The notes under the pieces are model-generated. The model was not told where the DNA came from. It was given only the letters and a program-made list of their open reading frames with translations, and did no database searches. Both the position numbers and the translations under genes were made by a program. A stretch of 64,000 nucleotides of DNA from Prostheceraeus crozeri. Taxonomy: Eukaryota > Platyhelminthes > Polycladida > Euryleptidae. Below, piece by piece: positions 1-11,131 of the stretch; within the stretch, counting starts at the first letter, position 1, and the number at the start of each line of letters is the position of its first letter. Location: the NCBI GenBank assembly GCA_907163375.1, contig CAJQUW010008615.1:1-64000 (forward strand), in the 5' to 3' direction.

Positions 1-815
1 ACTTCTTACTACTAGTATCTTCTTCATAATTGCGATTTCAACTACACATGATTGAGTAAACTCCAATCCGATCATATAGAAAGAAGGTTCAGCTGGTACC
101 GGCAGTCAGCAGGAGGTAATTATCTGATTTATGTAAAAAGTATTCTAAATACCGAGCGAAAGATAATGACAGTTTCTTTATTGAAGTTTTCTGAGATGAC
201 ACCGCAAGAATGGAAAGATCATGCAAAACAGTCCGCCGAAAATTCACAGACGTCCTTTTGTGACAGGCAAACTGCTGAAATACTAAATGAAAATTTACCG
301 ATACCGAGATTTGTTCTTCCGCACCTAGATGATCTGAAGAAAATATACAAAGTTGCTGGATGTGGTGTAAGAACTGTGTATCAACGAAGAAAAGTGTAGT
401 GATTGTCGTGATATGTTAACAAACAACGCATCTGATCTATTTGATGAGAATTATGTTTTGGAAACATCACAGCAACTTGAAATTGATACTTTTTCCCCTC
501 CGTATTGATAGAGAAGGATTGGTTAAGCCGTCAGAAAAAGGCAACCAAATTTGTTGATGAATGATATTTTAGAATTATAGGTTGAGGATTTTATCAACTC
601 ATCAAACCAATTGGATGTCTTATTAGCATTATTTTCTTTGTATAATGAGGATGACTACAGAATGCAGAGTTTCTACATCTTTGGAAACTCGCATAAATTA
701 CTTCAACCGGTTGACTCATATTTCTTCAATTGTATGATAAAAAATTTTCTAAATGAAATAAACGACCGTTCCGAGAGAGATGCCAGAAAGCTGTCCAAAC
801 TGCTGAGTCCTTAAT
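1..815 (+). pseudogene. P-element / THAP9-like transposase, C-terminal remnant
   Basis: The reading frame is open at the window edge and runs to about 399. It contains the ERRFSWYRQSAGGNYL and VSLLKF stretches that are typical of the C-terminal RNase-H-like end of P-element/THAP9 transposases. Frame is lost near 397. Further matching pieces follow: a C-x2-C at 397-420 and a Lys/Asn-rich C-terminal block at 611-814. No THAP finger lies in the window, so the N-terminus is outside or lost. Several frameshifts and stops show the copy is dead. Family assignment rests on recognised motifs and is fairly secure; exact boundaries are not. Confidence 0.7.
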
Positions 816-1250
816 GAAAGACAACCTTTAATAGTGCTTTAACCATAGTGGCCAACGCAAGAGGAGACTTTTTGAATTTTTTGACTTTCACTTGTCTTTT
901 TTATCATACTTTTTTAGAGCGTGTTTTAAACGATGGTATTATTTTTGTTTTGTATTCAATTTAAATATATTAGTTGGAAAAAAACACAATACATAGTTTC
1001 ATATCAAGCTAGTTTTCTCTCATTCCAAATGAACTATACTGTACCCATTGAATTCGGTAAGTAGCAATAACAAGATATCAATCATGCCTAGATTTTGAAA
1101 GCATCAATGAGTCGCACAGCCGAGGCCGCATAGCGGCCAGTTTTATTTTGAATTAAATGAAGGAATTAAATCTATTTCATAATGAAAAAAAATTGGGGAT
1201 GTCTAGCTTGATACTATAACCTATCTAGACATAACGATAACATAACGACG
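816..1250. other. Non-coding AT-rich spacer
   Basis: No credible coding sequence was seen. Two short inverted repeats lie close together at about 1200-1231 (arms around GTCTAG) and 1252-1272 (arms GACGGATA / TATCCGTC). They sit just upstream of the LINE and may be hairpins in its 5' untranslated region or MITE debris. Confidence 0.5.
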
Positions 1251-1466
1251 GATACTATAGCATATCCGTCGTGCTATGATCCGGTCGTGTTCTTCTTGTC
1301 TCTCGTGAACGTGTGCACATCAGTTCGGTTTACGAAGTTTCACCCCATCAATTTTGGCAAAAGTTATACCGTTTTGATTCTTGTGGCATCCTGAGTATTC
1401 GTCGGTCGTCTGTTTGTCGCATCGTGGGATCTGTTGCTATTCATTCGGGAAAATATATAATTGTGA

Positions 1467-1811
1467 TTGAAACTGGCAACAAGAGCTGTGTTTGATTCAC
1501 TTGGCTTCAAAGATCTGAAGATTGTGGAACAAACGCGAATTGGAAAAATTGTGAGTGGAAAATCTCGACCAATTAAAGTCAAGATCAGTGATCGAAGTGC
1601 CAAATCAAAGTTGATGCGGAAAGCGAAGGAATTGCGGAATTCCACATCATTCAAAAAGGTTTTTCTTTCCTATGACTTGACCAAGCACCAACAGGAGGAA
1701 AACTTCGCTTTGCGTCGGGAGTTTAAGAGACTGAAAGATGCAGGAAATGATGTCATCATTTACAATGGTCAGGTCCAGCCTCGTAGCTCCTTGCGGCATT
1801 TTCAAAACTGA
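1467..1811 (+). CDS. LINE ORF1-like protein fragment
   Basis: This 114-codon frame has no good ATG at its start; it opens with TTG, so the N-terminus is probably lost. It is rich in Lys/Arg and ends with a block (VFLSYDLT, then Q-x3-N and an LRREFKRLKDAGND segment) of the kind seen at the end of ORF1 proteins of CR1/Jockey LINEs, which bind template RNA. It lies directly upstream of the endonuclease/RT frame and ends about 35 bases before its start, consistent with a two-ORF LINE. No zinc knuckles are visible, so the coding region is incomplete. Alternative: a chance frame, but the position and composition argue against this. Confidence 0.55.
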   Translation: MKLATRAVFDSLGFKDLKIVEQTRIGKIVSGKSRPIKVKISDRSAKSKLMRKAKELRNSTSFKKVFLSYDLTKHQQEENFALRREFKRLKDAGNDVIIYNGQVQPRSSLRHFQN

Positions 1812-1846
1812 TTTTACCAGCCATATCGTATCCCTCAGTGTTATTG

Positions 1847-4384
1847 ATGAATGTACGTTCACTGTATTATAAGTTCGATGAGCTTCGTATCTTAGTTAGC
1901 AGTATGTTACCAAATTGTATAGCTATCGCTGAGACGTGGTAACTGATGTTATAGCAGACGAAAGTTTATGCATTTCAAATTATGTTCTATTTCGAAACGA
2001 TAGATGTGACCGCCCTGGCGGAGGTGTTTGTCTGTTCATGCACAAATCCTTCAAACCTGTGCGTCTTCGGCATTTCGACATCCACGGTATAGAAAATGTG
2101 TCCATCCGAATTCCTCATCTTGACTTGATAATTTGGTGCCTGTACATTCCGCCCAATCTTACAGCTAAGTTTCATCGAGAACTGTCTAGCACCCTTATTG
2201 AAATATTTCATTTGTATTTGGACGACTTCCCGAATTCCAAAGTGATTTTTTGTGGTGACTTGAATGATTACAAATCTGAGACTCTAGACACTCACTTTTC
2301 CTGTGTCAATCGAGTATCTAGCCCTACTCGTGGTAACTCGATTTTGGACCAGATTTGGATATCTGAACCTCTCCAGGTTCATTACCGCATTCCTGCTATA
2401 ATAGGTCCACCACTTTCCACTTCTGATCACAGATCTGTATTTCTTCTCTCAGATTCAACACAAGCCAAAAATCAATGCATTAAGAAGACTACAGTGTACG
2501 ACTACCGAAGGTCCCACATTGATAATTTCTTACATGCACTATGTAAATCTAATTTTGATGATGTTTATGAGGCTTTGTCTGTGAATGAAAAGTGCGATGC
2601 TTTCTATAGTTTGTTCTATGATGCGATGACCTATATTCCACGGCGTGAAATTGTAATAACTGAGAGCGACAAGCCATGGATAACTCCTTTGCTCAAGAAG
2701 TTGATCGAGGACAGATGGACAGCATACCGTATACGCAACTGGTCGCTCTATGCGCATTTGAAGAAAAAAGTACAATTTGAAGTGCACAAAGCCAAAATGA
2801 ATTGGAGTAGTAGAGTCTTAAAGCGTGAAAAGAATGTATGGCAAGTTATGAAAGAATTTAAAGGAGAAAAGAAGACAACATCAATATTTCGACATGATGA
2901 TCCTGTATTGCAACTGTTCATAAACAAGCTCTCGCAAGTGTTCTCAAATTGCTTTAACGCTGAATCTGATTCTGAGCTGGACGTGTTGCCTGATACAAGA
3001 TGGGATATCACAATCGATGGTTGGGATGTTTACCAGTTACTGCAGAAACTGAAATTCAATCAATCACCTGGATATGATGAAATTAATGCTCGGCTACTCA
3101 AAGGTGCTGAACTTATCTGCGAGCCTCTAGCAGACATTTATAGGGCTTCGATTGAATCGCGATCTTTTCCTCTGCTTTGGAAAAATGCTCACATACATCC
3201 GGTGCCTAAAGTGTCAAATCCTACCGAGAAAGATTTTCGTCAAATTTCACTGCTACCGATAGTCTCAAAGGTGTCGGAAAGACTGGTGCTTCAATCTATG
3301 AAACAGTCGTTTATCAAAGAATTTGGTTGTAATCAGCGTGCTTTCAGGCATTTCGGTTCTACAACGAGTGCTCTCATTGACATTCAAGACACTGTTACAC
3401 TATTCATGGAAAGTCCGAAGAACATTGGTGTACGACTTACATGCCTTGACTTTTCGACAGCATTCGATAAAATGCAGCATCACAAACTCATCAATACTCT
3501 CGTCGCGAAGAATATCAATTGTGGATTTTTAAGATGGCTACATTGCTTCCTGATAGATAGGTGCCAAAGAGTATGTGTAAATGATATTGTCGGTCCTCCC
3601 ATAAAATTTACGTCCGGAATTCCTCAAGGTTCCGTTCTTGGACCCTATATGTTCGCCCTGTTCATTTCGACCCTTTGCACCAACTCCCCCTCGTCGCATT
3701 TGGTAAAATTTGCTGATGATGTCACCTTGATCGAGTCCTGTACTAAGGACTTTCCTAACCCGGATAACCTAAACATCGTTCAAGATTGGGCAAGTACAAA
3801 CGGGATGGTGTTCAATAGTAGCAAGTCTCGGCAAGTTTTGTTCAGCAAATCTAAATCGCTGAAAGTTCCATAATACGACGGAATAGTTGTGGTCTCACAT
3901 GTGAATATCCTAGGAGTGACACTAGAAGAAAATCTTTCTTGTAAAAGACATTTTCGAGGTGTGGTTTTAAACGCTTCACGTCGACTGTATACCATTCGTG
4001 CCATAAAGCCATATGTCACCAAAGAGATGTTGACAGAAGTATTTAATTCATGCATTCTGTCTATTCTCATATATGCATCACCCGTGTTCTGTAAACTTCC
4101 CGTTGAGGTTGCTTACCAATTGGAAAATGTGATGAAAAGAGCTCACCGTGTTATCTGTGGTCCAGAGTGTCGCTGCGGAATCCTTCCTGAACTTTCAGCT
4201 GTGCGAAATAGGCTTTCCTTGAACTTTTTGCGCGTGTGGTGATGAAAACCATCCTCTACACGCTCGGCTACCACAGAAATTGGAACGTTGTGGGAGATAC
4301 CGTCTGCCTGTTTGCTCCTCTTCACGCCGTCTGAACTCATTTTTTCCATACACGTGTATGCTCGCAAACGGTGAAATGCATTAG
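1847..4384 (+). pseudogene. LINE ORF2: apurinic endonuclease + reverse transcriptase
   Basis: Starts at ATG 1847 with the endonuclease opening (MNVRSLYYK ... AETW). Frame shifts near 1938 and then runs open from 1936 to 3873. Endonuclease landmarks are GDLN (about residue 110) and SDHRSV (about 170). RT landmarks are SPGYDEI, DFRQISLLPI, LDFSTAFD, GIPQGSVLGP and the catalytic FADD. A TAA at 3871-3873 interrupts the same frame, which continues to 4242 with the conserved ILGVTL and RAHRVICG C-terminal motifs. A final frameshift leads to the terminus near 4384. The enzyme would nick target DNA and reverse-transcribe its own RNA there. The breaks make it inactive. Confidence 0.82.
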
Positions 4385-4515
4385 TTTTCCACGCTTGATT
4401 TACATAATGTACTATATATTTATTTTCAACTTTCTTTACCTTTGTGTCAACAGTAAATGACCGTATTTGTGATTTTCAATCTCATCAATAAACACATTAT
4501 TATTATTATTATTAT

Positions 4516-6875
4516 GCTGCTATGTGAAGGTATACTGCTAGGTGAGCAAAATTTGAAATGATTTTCGATATGATCAGGCCAACCAACATTTATTTGTGTT
4601 GCAAAAGATCGAATTTTGCAGCTTATCTAAGTGAAAAATTACTATTTTAAATGAGTCTCTGCGATTAATTCGAATGCAAAATACAAGCAAATACGGTACA
4701 CCGTTGTTGGTTGTGAACCGAAATGCAATGACGGTGTAACACAAATGTATTCCTCTGTCTGCATAACAAAGAAATTTGAATTTGTGATTGCATCGATTTT
4801 GTCGAAAGTATTATAGCCCAACTAGACATTCTTGTGTAACCTTGTGTGACGTCTTGTGTAAACTTCAATTCCAAGAATCTGACTTCAATGCAACCACGAA
4901 GGACATGGATCATCCGATCATCATGGTAAGCAATGAAGAAAAATTGAAGAAATTAAAAAGCGCGATCTAAAGTACAGCGCCATCAAAATTTCATTATCTG
5001 TCTAGATGCTTCTCCAAACAGCTATAAAGCCGCGATCCGGGATGGCCACGTTTTCAAGTAAGTATGTCCTGGCAATGGAAACACATTCGGAAGATTTCTT
5101 GTTATGACAATTTTGTCTAACATTTACAAAGAAACCATTCCACCTGGGTCTGTGACATCTCAAAACGAGAATGGACTAAACATGGCGATTATAAGTTGAA
5201 ATCTTTCCCTCAGCATCGTCGCATCATTGACTGTCGGAAAATCTGCGAATATTTGCATATATCACATAGAGACATCCATTCCAAGCAGCACATAATGTAT
5301 CTGTCATCTATCACAAGTTTTCCAAAGTTGTCAATCTGATGACTTCTGGATAATCTCTGGATGACCAGCCAGTAATAGAAATTCGAAATCGAATTCAATT
5401 ATGTGATACTTGGGAAAGACTGACAAAGCTCCTGGTGAAGCCGAAGCCAACGGACGAAGATCCAACCAAAGGATAGACCATTGTTATGTAAGGGACAGTT
5501 TCGAGAGGAAAAGAGAAGCCACCGATTTCCACACTATGACTGTCCTGAAATGAGGGGGAACAAAAAAGTGAACTATTCGGAAATCCTTCTTTGTCTTCTT
5601 TACAACCTGAGCAGCTACTTCTCTGAGGAGGTCTGAACAGTTATCGAGCGATCCGACCTGTGATGGAGACTCTTCTGAGACCAATGATCAATGCTCAGAA
5701 AAGCACAGCCAGATTACATTGAGAAGGGTTTTAGCTGGATACGTCAAATGACTGATGCAAAAATTATTTTATCTCCATGCGTCACCTTACAGAGAATGAC
5801 AAGAAAATGAAAACAATAACTTTATTGCAGTTTTCCGGATTTAGTCTGAGAAGTGTTCATGATAAAAAATCGTGCAGTCAACCACAGAAGATGAAGTACA
5901 TGCACGAGACTGTTTGCATGCAAAGACTGACTTCAATATGAATCCTAACAATCGAGATGAAATACCGGTAAGGTGTCTTTGCTGCCCTTCACTCCTGAAA
6001 TGTAAAAAATGTGATTTCTGTCGTGAATATACTGTCACAAATAGTGAGTTGGCAATGTTCGACATCCCTGAAGCTGCAAAGTTTTTGAGTAAAATTTATC
6101 ATGGGAGGTCTTTTCCACTAAACGTATCTGTGCTTCAACACTATACATTCTTTGCTGGAGGGTAGTGTATGAGATCAAACTGAATGGTTTTTAATTTTCA
6201 TATAAAAACTTTATTTGTGAGAATAGCGAAGAAAAACCATTTTTCCAGGTTAAGCAAGTTATAACTGAAACTGAATATTTGTCTAAGAAAATAGTATCTT
6301 TCTTTAAAAATTAAAAGGACGGTGCTCAGACCATCGATGAATATCATCATCACTTTTCCGATTACTTCTTCGTAAAATCTCGCTGTTCGCGCGTACATTA
6401 ATCAGATTTCCGAAATTTCAATGACATTTTTCAACAGCATGGGTAAAAAATTTGTTCATGAAATCTCTGATGCCTCAGCTCTGAGAAAGTTGTTAGAAGA
6501 AAAATTGCAAAATTGGCAAATAACGCGGAGGTGTGGCACATGAGTTTAGCACATAAGTATGTGTAGGCTCATGCGTCCTAACTCCTAATGAACATAAATA
6601 TATATACATGCTGTGCTGGCAATATAACCTACGTTGTACTGACAGGCAATCTGTTCCCTAAAATGTTGATTATGCTTATTGACAGTCTATTTGTAAGGTA
6701 GACTAATTAAGGATTGCTGGCCTGATCATGTATAAGCCAATATATAATCAAGTTTACTCGCTATTTATAAGGGTTTGAACTATGTTACCAGGCACATAAA
6801 TCTTATGAATGACTGGTAATTTTCCATGGTATAATATAGAAATCTGAAGCTGCGAAGCAGCTGAAGATTTCTATT
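4516..6875. other. No recognisable gene; mostly unassigned DNA
   Basis: I could not assign anything with confidence over this 2.4 kb. The only frame worth noting runs from ATG 5890 to 6165 on + and has a compact cysteine cluster (CLCC-x5-CKKCDFC), but it has no family match I recognise. Codons elsewhere are broken by frequent stops. It may be old transposon sequence. Confidence 0.45.
5890..6165 (+). CDS. Hypothetical cysteine-cluster ORF
   Basis: A frame of about 91 codons from ATG 5890. The middle holds six cysteines within 14 residues (RCLCCPSLLKCKKCDFC), resembling a metal-binding cluster, followed by a hydrophobic/charged segment. No signal peptide, no detectable partner and no known domain. 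The flanking DNA shows no splice sites I trust. It could be an exon of a degraded transposase or chance. Confidence 0.2.
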   Translation, partial: DEVHARDCLHAKTDFNMNPNNRDEIPVRCLCCPSLLKCKKCDFCREYTVTNSELAMFDIPEAAKFLSKIYHGRSFPLNVSVLQHYTFFAGG

Positions 6876-8200
6876 TCTTGTTGTTGTTGTTTATTTCAAT
6901 TAAAAAATAAAAATCATTAAGTTGCAGAAATTGAATGTTCACAAAAAAATAGTATTGAGCAAAAAACATAAAGACATCGTTATCCATTGTGAGCACGAGC
7001 ATACATTCGATTATATATTGAACAGCAGCTTGGCAAAAAGGACGCACTTCTTCGATGAGATCTCGAAATCGGTTGACAGCGTTTTTGTGAGAATCGGAGT
7101 AGAGGGGGCATGAGATCGTGGAGAATATCGTCTTCTTTTATCATCTTGATGAAAAATTTAACACTCTGGTGTTGTCTCCGAATGCATAGTGCGGTAAATT
7201 CTCCGCAACTGAAACCTCGTCCGCAAATGATCCGATGTGCTCTTTGGTGGATCTTCTCAAGTTTCGCGTCATTATTAGCATCGATTCCCAAGAAGAGTGG
7301 TGAGTTATATTCGAGAATGCTTCTTACAAACGAATTGCAGATGACGATGAGGTCATGACGTTGAAGGTAAGTTCTCATTCTTCGAATAACGTAAAGTCTA
7401 CTATTGGCTGTTTTGATCGTATTATCAACATGTTCATTCCATTTCAGAGTTTGCTGAAAGATTACACCGAGTATTTTAATGGCTGTTGAGACATTGGCTA
7501 CTGGTGATGGGACTTCCCTGTTTTTCCGTATATGCATTATGTTTGTCTTGCCATTATTCAAACATAAACCATGATTACTACACTAATAACTGCAGTTTTG
7601 AATTTCACAATTTATTTCCTTCACAATATCTGAGGTTTTGGTGTAAGATTGTATATAAACCAAATCATCAGCAAATTTAACGATTATGGAATTGTGAAGT
7701 CGGTGCAAGTGAGCTTACATGGATAGCGAATAGATACAGCGAAACTGATGACCCTTGTGGAACTCCTGATGTTATCTTACTTGTACTGCTTACGACACGA
7801 TGATGTAGCAGGACTCTTTGCGATCTGTCATTCAAAAAACCAGTACACCATTTGATGAAGATTATTGGGAGACCCGCCGAAATAAGGCTTTTGAGTAATG
7901 CGGTATGTGACAACGAATCAAATGCCTTTTTTTATGTCCAAGGAAATAACACCGACACTAGCAACATCGAGCTGATCGAGTTCTTTTGTAATATCGTCGT
8001 GAATTCTGATGTGTGCATGCAATGTTGAGGAATGAGGGCGAAAACCAAACTGAGATTTGTCACACGCTTTTAGGAGCTTCGGCTTTATCCAATCAAGAAT
8101 AATCTTCTCGAATATTTTGACGAAGACGGGCAACAACGAAATCGGTCTTAAGTCTTCTACTGATTTGGCTTTCTGTTTAGGATTTTTGCAAGATATAAAA
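6876..8200 (-). pseudogene. 5'-truncated LINE reverse transcriptase fragment
   Basis: Reads on the minus strand from about 8195 to a (CAA)n tail at about 6880-6890. It contains broken RT pieces: LLPVFVKIFEKIILDWIKPKL and QFGFRPHSS (7918-8136), SGVPQGSSVS (7677-7913), then ILGVIF, SRLYVIRRM and RAHRIICG (6980-7561). The FADD region is missing or scrambled between 7561 and 7677. It belongs to the same broad group as the LINE at 1.25-4.5 kb but is a distinct family with a different tail. It is 5'-truncated, as usual for target-primed insertion, and inactive. Confidence 0.8.
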
Positions 8201-8724
8201 ATTAGTAATAATAGTTAAAGATGTCTATGAACAATGTCACTTCGATCTCTTTTTCAGAGAGATCTAACTTGATTATATAATGAATGAAGTTGTCTATGTC
8301 AGTCAATAAAACCCATAGAAATTATCAATACCATAGAAAGTCATATCTACTTATATAACTATATAAACTAATATAACTAACTTATACAAGGTGTTTCAAA
8401 AGTAGGCTAACAGTTGATTTTGCCCTAGGAAATCTATGTTGACCGTTCTATTGGCGATTTACACCTGAATCAGTCGATGGATATCCATGATCAGTCCAAC
8501 ATGAGCCATAGACTTCGAAGTAATTGCTACTATCATTTAGAAGTCTATGCAGTAGCATTCCATTGGCAAAGGAATTTTGAAATCTATCATGGACAAGATA
8601 TAGCACCAATCTGACATTACGTACATGGATATGTTCAATTAATTTGATTTGAATCAAACACTGTTAGTTTTACTTGAAGTGAATTAAACAAGCTTGAAGC
8701 TTTTTTGAATTTGCTGCTTCTGTC

Positions 8725-9789
8725 ATGTCAGGTCATCTAAAAGATGATCAGAGAAAATGGATTTTGAAATCCTTTTGGAAAAACAAGAATGCTGAAAAGG
8801 TGCGAATGGAATGGAGAGATGCCTTTCACAGCAATCCTCCATCAAGATTTGCTATTTATCGCATTCGAGATAAATTTGAAAAGACCGGTTCGGTAGAGAA
8901 TGCACCGAAGTCAGGACGCCCTCGATCAGTTTCAATAACATCAAACGAGGAGCTAGTGGCCCAAACATTTGTTCAAAGTCCGAAGAAGTCAACAAGAAGA
9001 GCCTCATTGGAGTTGGACATTTCTCTAAGCTCTACTTGGAGACTGATGAGGAAAGTTGAGTTGAAACCATACCGACCCAGACTGTTGCAGCACCTTCTAC
9101 CGGATGATGCTGAACGACGCTTGCAGTTTGCTGTGCTCATGTTGTCGGAAATTCGGGAGAACCCAGATTTTCTTGACAAGATAGTTTGGTCTGACGAAGC
9201 CAGTTTCAAACTATCAGGTCACGTAAATAGACATAACTGTGTCTACTGGTTCCCTGAAAATCCGCACATGGTATCAACAAATGAGCTGAACCAGCCTGGC
9301 TTAACCGACTGGGCCGGTATGTCAAGCAACGGTGTGATTGGGCCAGTATTTTTTGAAAGAACTGTGACGGCTGAGGTGTACCTTCAAATGCTCCAATCCT
9401 TTGCGATTCCTGAGATGCAGTCATTGAACAACTTCAATGAGCTGTACTTTCAGCAGGATGGTGCACCAGCGCATTTTGCAGTGAGTGTCAGAAGCTATCT
9501 GAATGACACTTTTCCAGGAAAGTGGATCGGGAGATGTGGTAGCATCCTTTGGCCTCCTCGCTCTCCCGATCTAACTCCGATGGACTTTTTCTTTTGGGGC
9601 GTTGTAAAGAAGAAAGTGTACGGACGAAAACCTCACACACTTTCTCAACTCCGCTCCTACATCACAGATGCCTGTCAAGAGATCAGTGATGACAGGAACT
9701 TATGCAGAACTGTGTGCCACAGTGTGGCCGAAAGACTACAAGAATGTGCCGATGTCCATGGTGGACATTTTGAGCATTTGCGTTCGTGA
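8725..9789 (+). CDS. DD41D transposase, apparently intact
   Basis: A 354-residue open frame from ATG 8725 without internal stops, a normal length for the superfamily. The N-terminal 110 residues form paired helix-turn-helix domains, with the linker SGRPRS at about residue 64. The catalytic triad is visible: IVWSDEAS (D at about 155), YFQQDGAPAH (D at about 249) and SPDLTPMDFFFWG (D 41 residues further on). The enzyme would bind the 29-bp termini and perform cut-and-paste at TA. The inner MITE lies beyond the stop codon, so it does not break the protein. Whether it is active cannot be told from sequence alone. Confidence 0.88.
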   Translation: MSGHLKDDQRKWILKSFWKNKNAEKVRMEWRDAFHSNPPSRFAIYRIRDKFEKTGSVENAPKSGRPRSVSITSNEELVAQTFVQSPKKSTRRASLELDISLSSTWRLMRKVELKPYRPRLLQHLLPDDAERRLQFAVLMLSEIRENPDFLDKIVWSDEASFKLSGHVNRHNCVYWFPENPHMVSTNELNQPGLTDWAGMSSNGVIGPVFFERTVTAEVYLQMLQSFAIPEMQSLNNFNELYFQQDGAPAHFAVSVRSYLNDTFPGKWIGRCGSILWPPRSPDLTPMDFFFWGVVKKKVYGRKPHTLSQLRSYITDACQEISDDRNLCRTVCHSVAERLQECADVHGGHFEHLRS

Positions 9790-9864
9790 ATTTTTGCAAC
9801 TTTAAGTTGATTAATTTTTTGATATGTTGAATAGGCCTTGGTTATTTATTTGTTCATTTTTTTG

Positions 9865-10163
9865 TTAGGAAACCAAGCAAACAAAATGGTAGTTGTTTTA
9901 ATGTTAATACCTTTATTAATTTCAGCCTCCTCTAGGCCATCGTCAGAAGCTTCTGACGATGGTCTAAGAGGAGGCTGGAATTAACAAAGGTGAAGGACAT
10001 TTGGATGTCAGCTGTTCTTCCTTCTTCGCCTCCCTGTCTTGTGTTGACGACAGGGTCTTCGTGCACCAGGCTGAGGGGCGCGGAGGACATTCGAATGTCA
10101 GCTGTTCTTTCTTCTCAGCAGTAACACAGAAACAACTACTATCTTGTTTACATGGTTTCCTAA
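9865..10163. repeat. Nested MITE with inverted termini
   Basis: The left end TTAGGAAACCAAGCAAACAA is matched by the reverse complement at 10130-10163, with a few mismatches over about 35 bp. The insert lies between the transposase stop and the right terminus of the DD41D transposon, so it came later. It contains a long perfect-looking palindrome and a repeated 30-bp word (see separate entry). No coding capacity. Confidence 0.65.
9909..9991. repeat. 83-bp palindrome centred on AAGCTT
   Basis: The arms 9909-9950 and 9951-9991 are reverse complements with only a few mismatches (for example GCCTCCTCT against AGAGGAGGC) and almost no loop. The DNA or RNA would form a 41-bp hairpin. Just downstream a word of about 30 bp (GGACATT..ATGTCAGCTGTTCTT) occurs twice, at about 9994 and 10084. 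Confidence 0.75.
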
Positions 10164-11131
10164 TAATTTTTTTTGATAGATGTTGGATAGTTATTCGACT
10201 TCTCAAAATTCAAATTGGGTTGTAGTGAAATATGTAGGCATGAAAACACTGGAGATCATGAGATATTTTAATATGATTTACGCGATGTCAAAGAGTATTG
10301 AATTTTTGCCCCTTACGAATACAAGGCATATTAGCTATCTGTGGCATCGTGAAAAAGATTATTATGACATAGCTTATTAATCTATAGCATTAAGACATAG
10401 CTTTTCAAGGCCAATTTCTACTGTTAGCCTACTTTTGAAACACCTTGTATAACTATATAACTTATATCTACTTAAGTCATATCTTGTTATATATCTAGGA
10501 GTCCATGGATAAAACCCTACAAATCTGAAGCTACTGCTTCAGATTTATAGCTTTTTATTGACTTCCATAGACAACTTCATTCTTATTTTCAACCTATCTG
10601 TCCAGAGAAATTTGGAAGTCTATGCCCTAGATAGTATAAAGATATCCATGATCTAACTATCTTGAGGCATAGACTTCTATGCTTGAGGCATCGATATCAT
10701 AACAAGACCATAGATTTCCCTAGATCATGCCTTGTAAAATGCAATTATCGGAAATGCATTAAGACATGGACTTCTAGATTAAAAGCATGATTAAGAGCAT
10801 AGACAAGCTATGGGACATTGCAAAAGTTCAGACTTGATATTTAAATAGAGTAGGGTACTTCACCCATAGAAATTAGCAATACCATAGAAAGTATGACTAT
10901 GAAAGCTTCTATGACTTCACCAGACGGTTGATGATATCTGATATCATTTTGAATAACGACGACCTTGATCGATTTTGAATTCATAAGTGGAATAATAGGC
11001 AGTTCCAGTTAGTTTTCAGCATAGAAATTAACAATACCATAGAAAGTACTATTATCTACTTGTATGGTTTTCAGAGAATGACTTCATTCCAGAGAAGCAT
11101 GTTAAATATACACTAGTCGCACGTCACTACA

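Larger units (their letters stand above)
1250..4515 (+). mobile_element. Non-LTR retrotransposon (LINE, AP-endonuclease type, CR1/Jockey-like)
   Basis: Two coding regions in order (ORF1-like, then endonuclease plus reverse transcriptase) are followed by AATAAA-type sequence and a (TTA)n tail at about 4496-4515. This is the usual 3' end of CR1/Jockey-group elements. The 5' limit is estimated from the start of colinear untranslated sequence and may be off by some hundred bases. The copy is nearly full length but has a frameshift near 1938, a stop at 3871-3873 and a frameshift near 4230. Confidence 0.8.
8385..10449 (+). mobile_element. IS630-Tc1-mariner transposon, DD41D (VISITOR-like)
   Basis: Inverted termini of about 29 bp (GGTGTTTCAAAAGTAGGCTA at the left and its complement at the right) enclose a transposase. 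Both ends are flanked by TA repeats (TATA at 8383-8386 and 10448-10451), consistent with TA target duplication. The length is 2065 bp because a second MITE sits in the 3' part. The third catalytic Asp lies 41 residues after the second, the spacing of the DD41D (VISITOR) group rather than the DD34D of true mariners. Confidence 0.85.
8230..10600. repeat. Outer fold-back MITE split by a DD41D transposon
   Basis: The sequence at about 8255-8310 (including GAAGTTGTCTATG and GTCAATAAAA) recurs as its reverse complement at about 10550-10610, on the far side of the transposon at 8385-10449. Removing that transposon leaves a short inverted-repeat element. I infer an older MITE that served as the landing site. 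Ends and target duplication could not be fixed by eye. Confidence 0.45.
8314..11047 (+). repeat. 28-bp direct repeat, three copies
   Basis: A near-identical 28-bp word beginning CATAGAAATTA and ending ACCATAGAAAGT occurs at 8314-8341, 10865-10892 and 11020-11047, all on the + strand. The copies differ at one internal base. Flanks are not conserved, and the DD41D element lies between the first and second copies. Confidence 0.6.
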
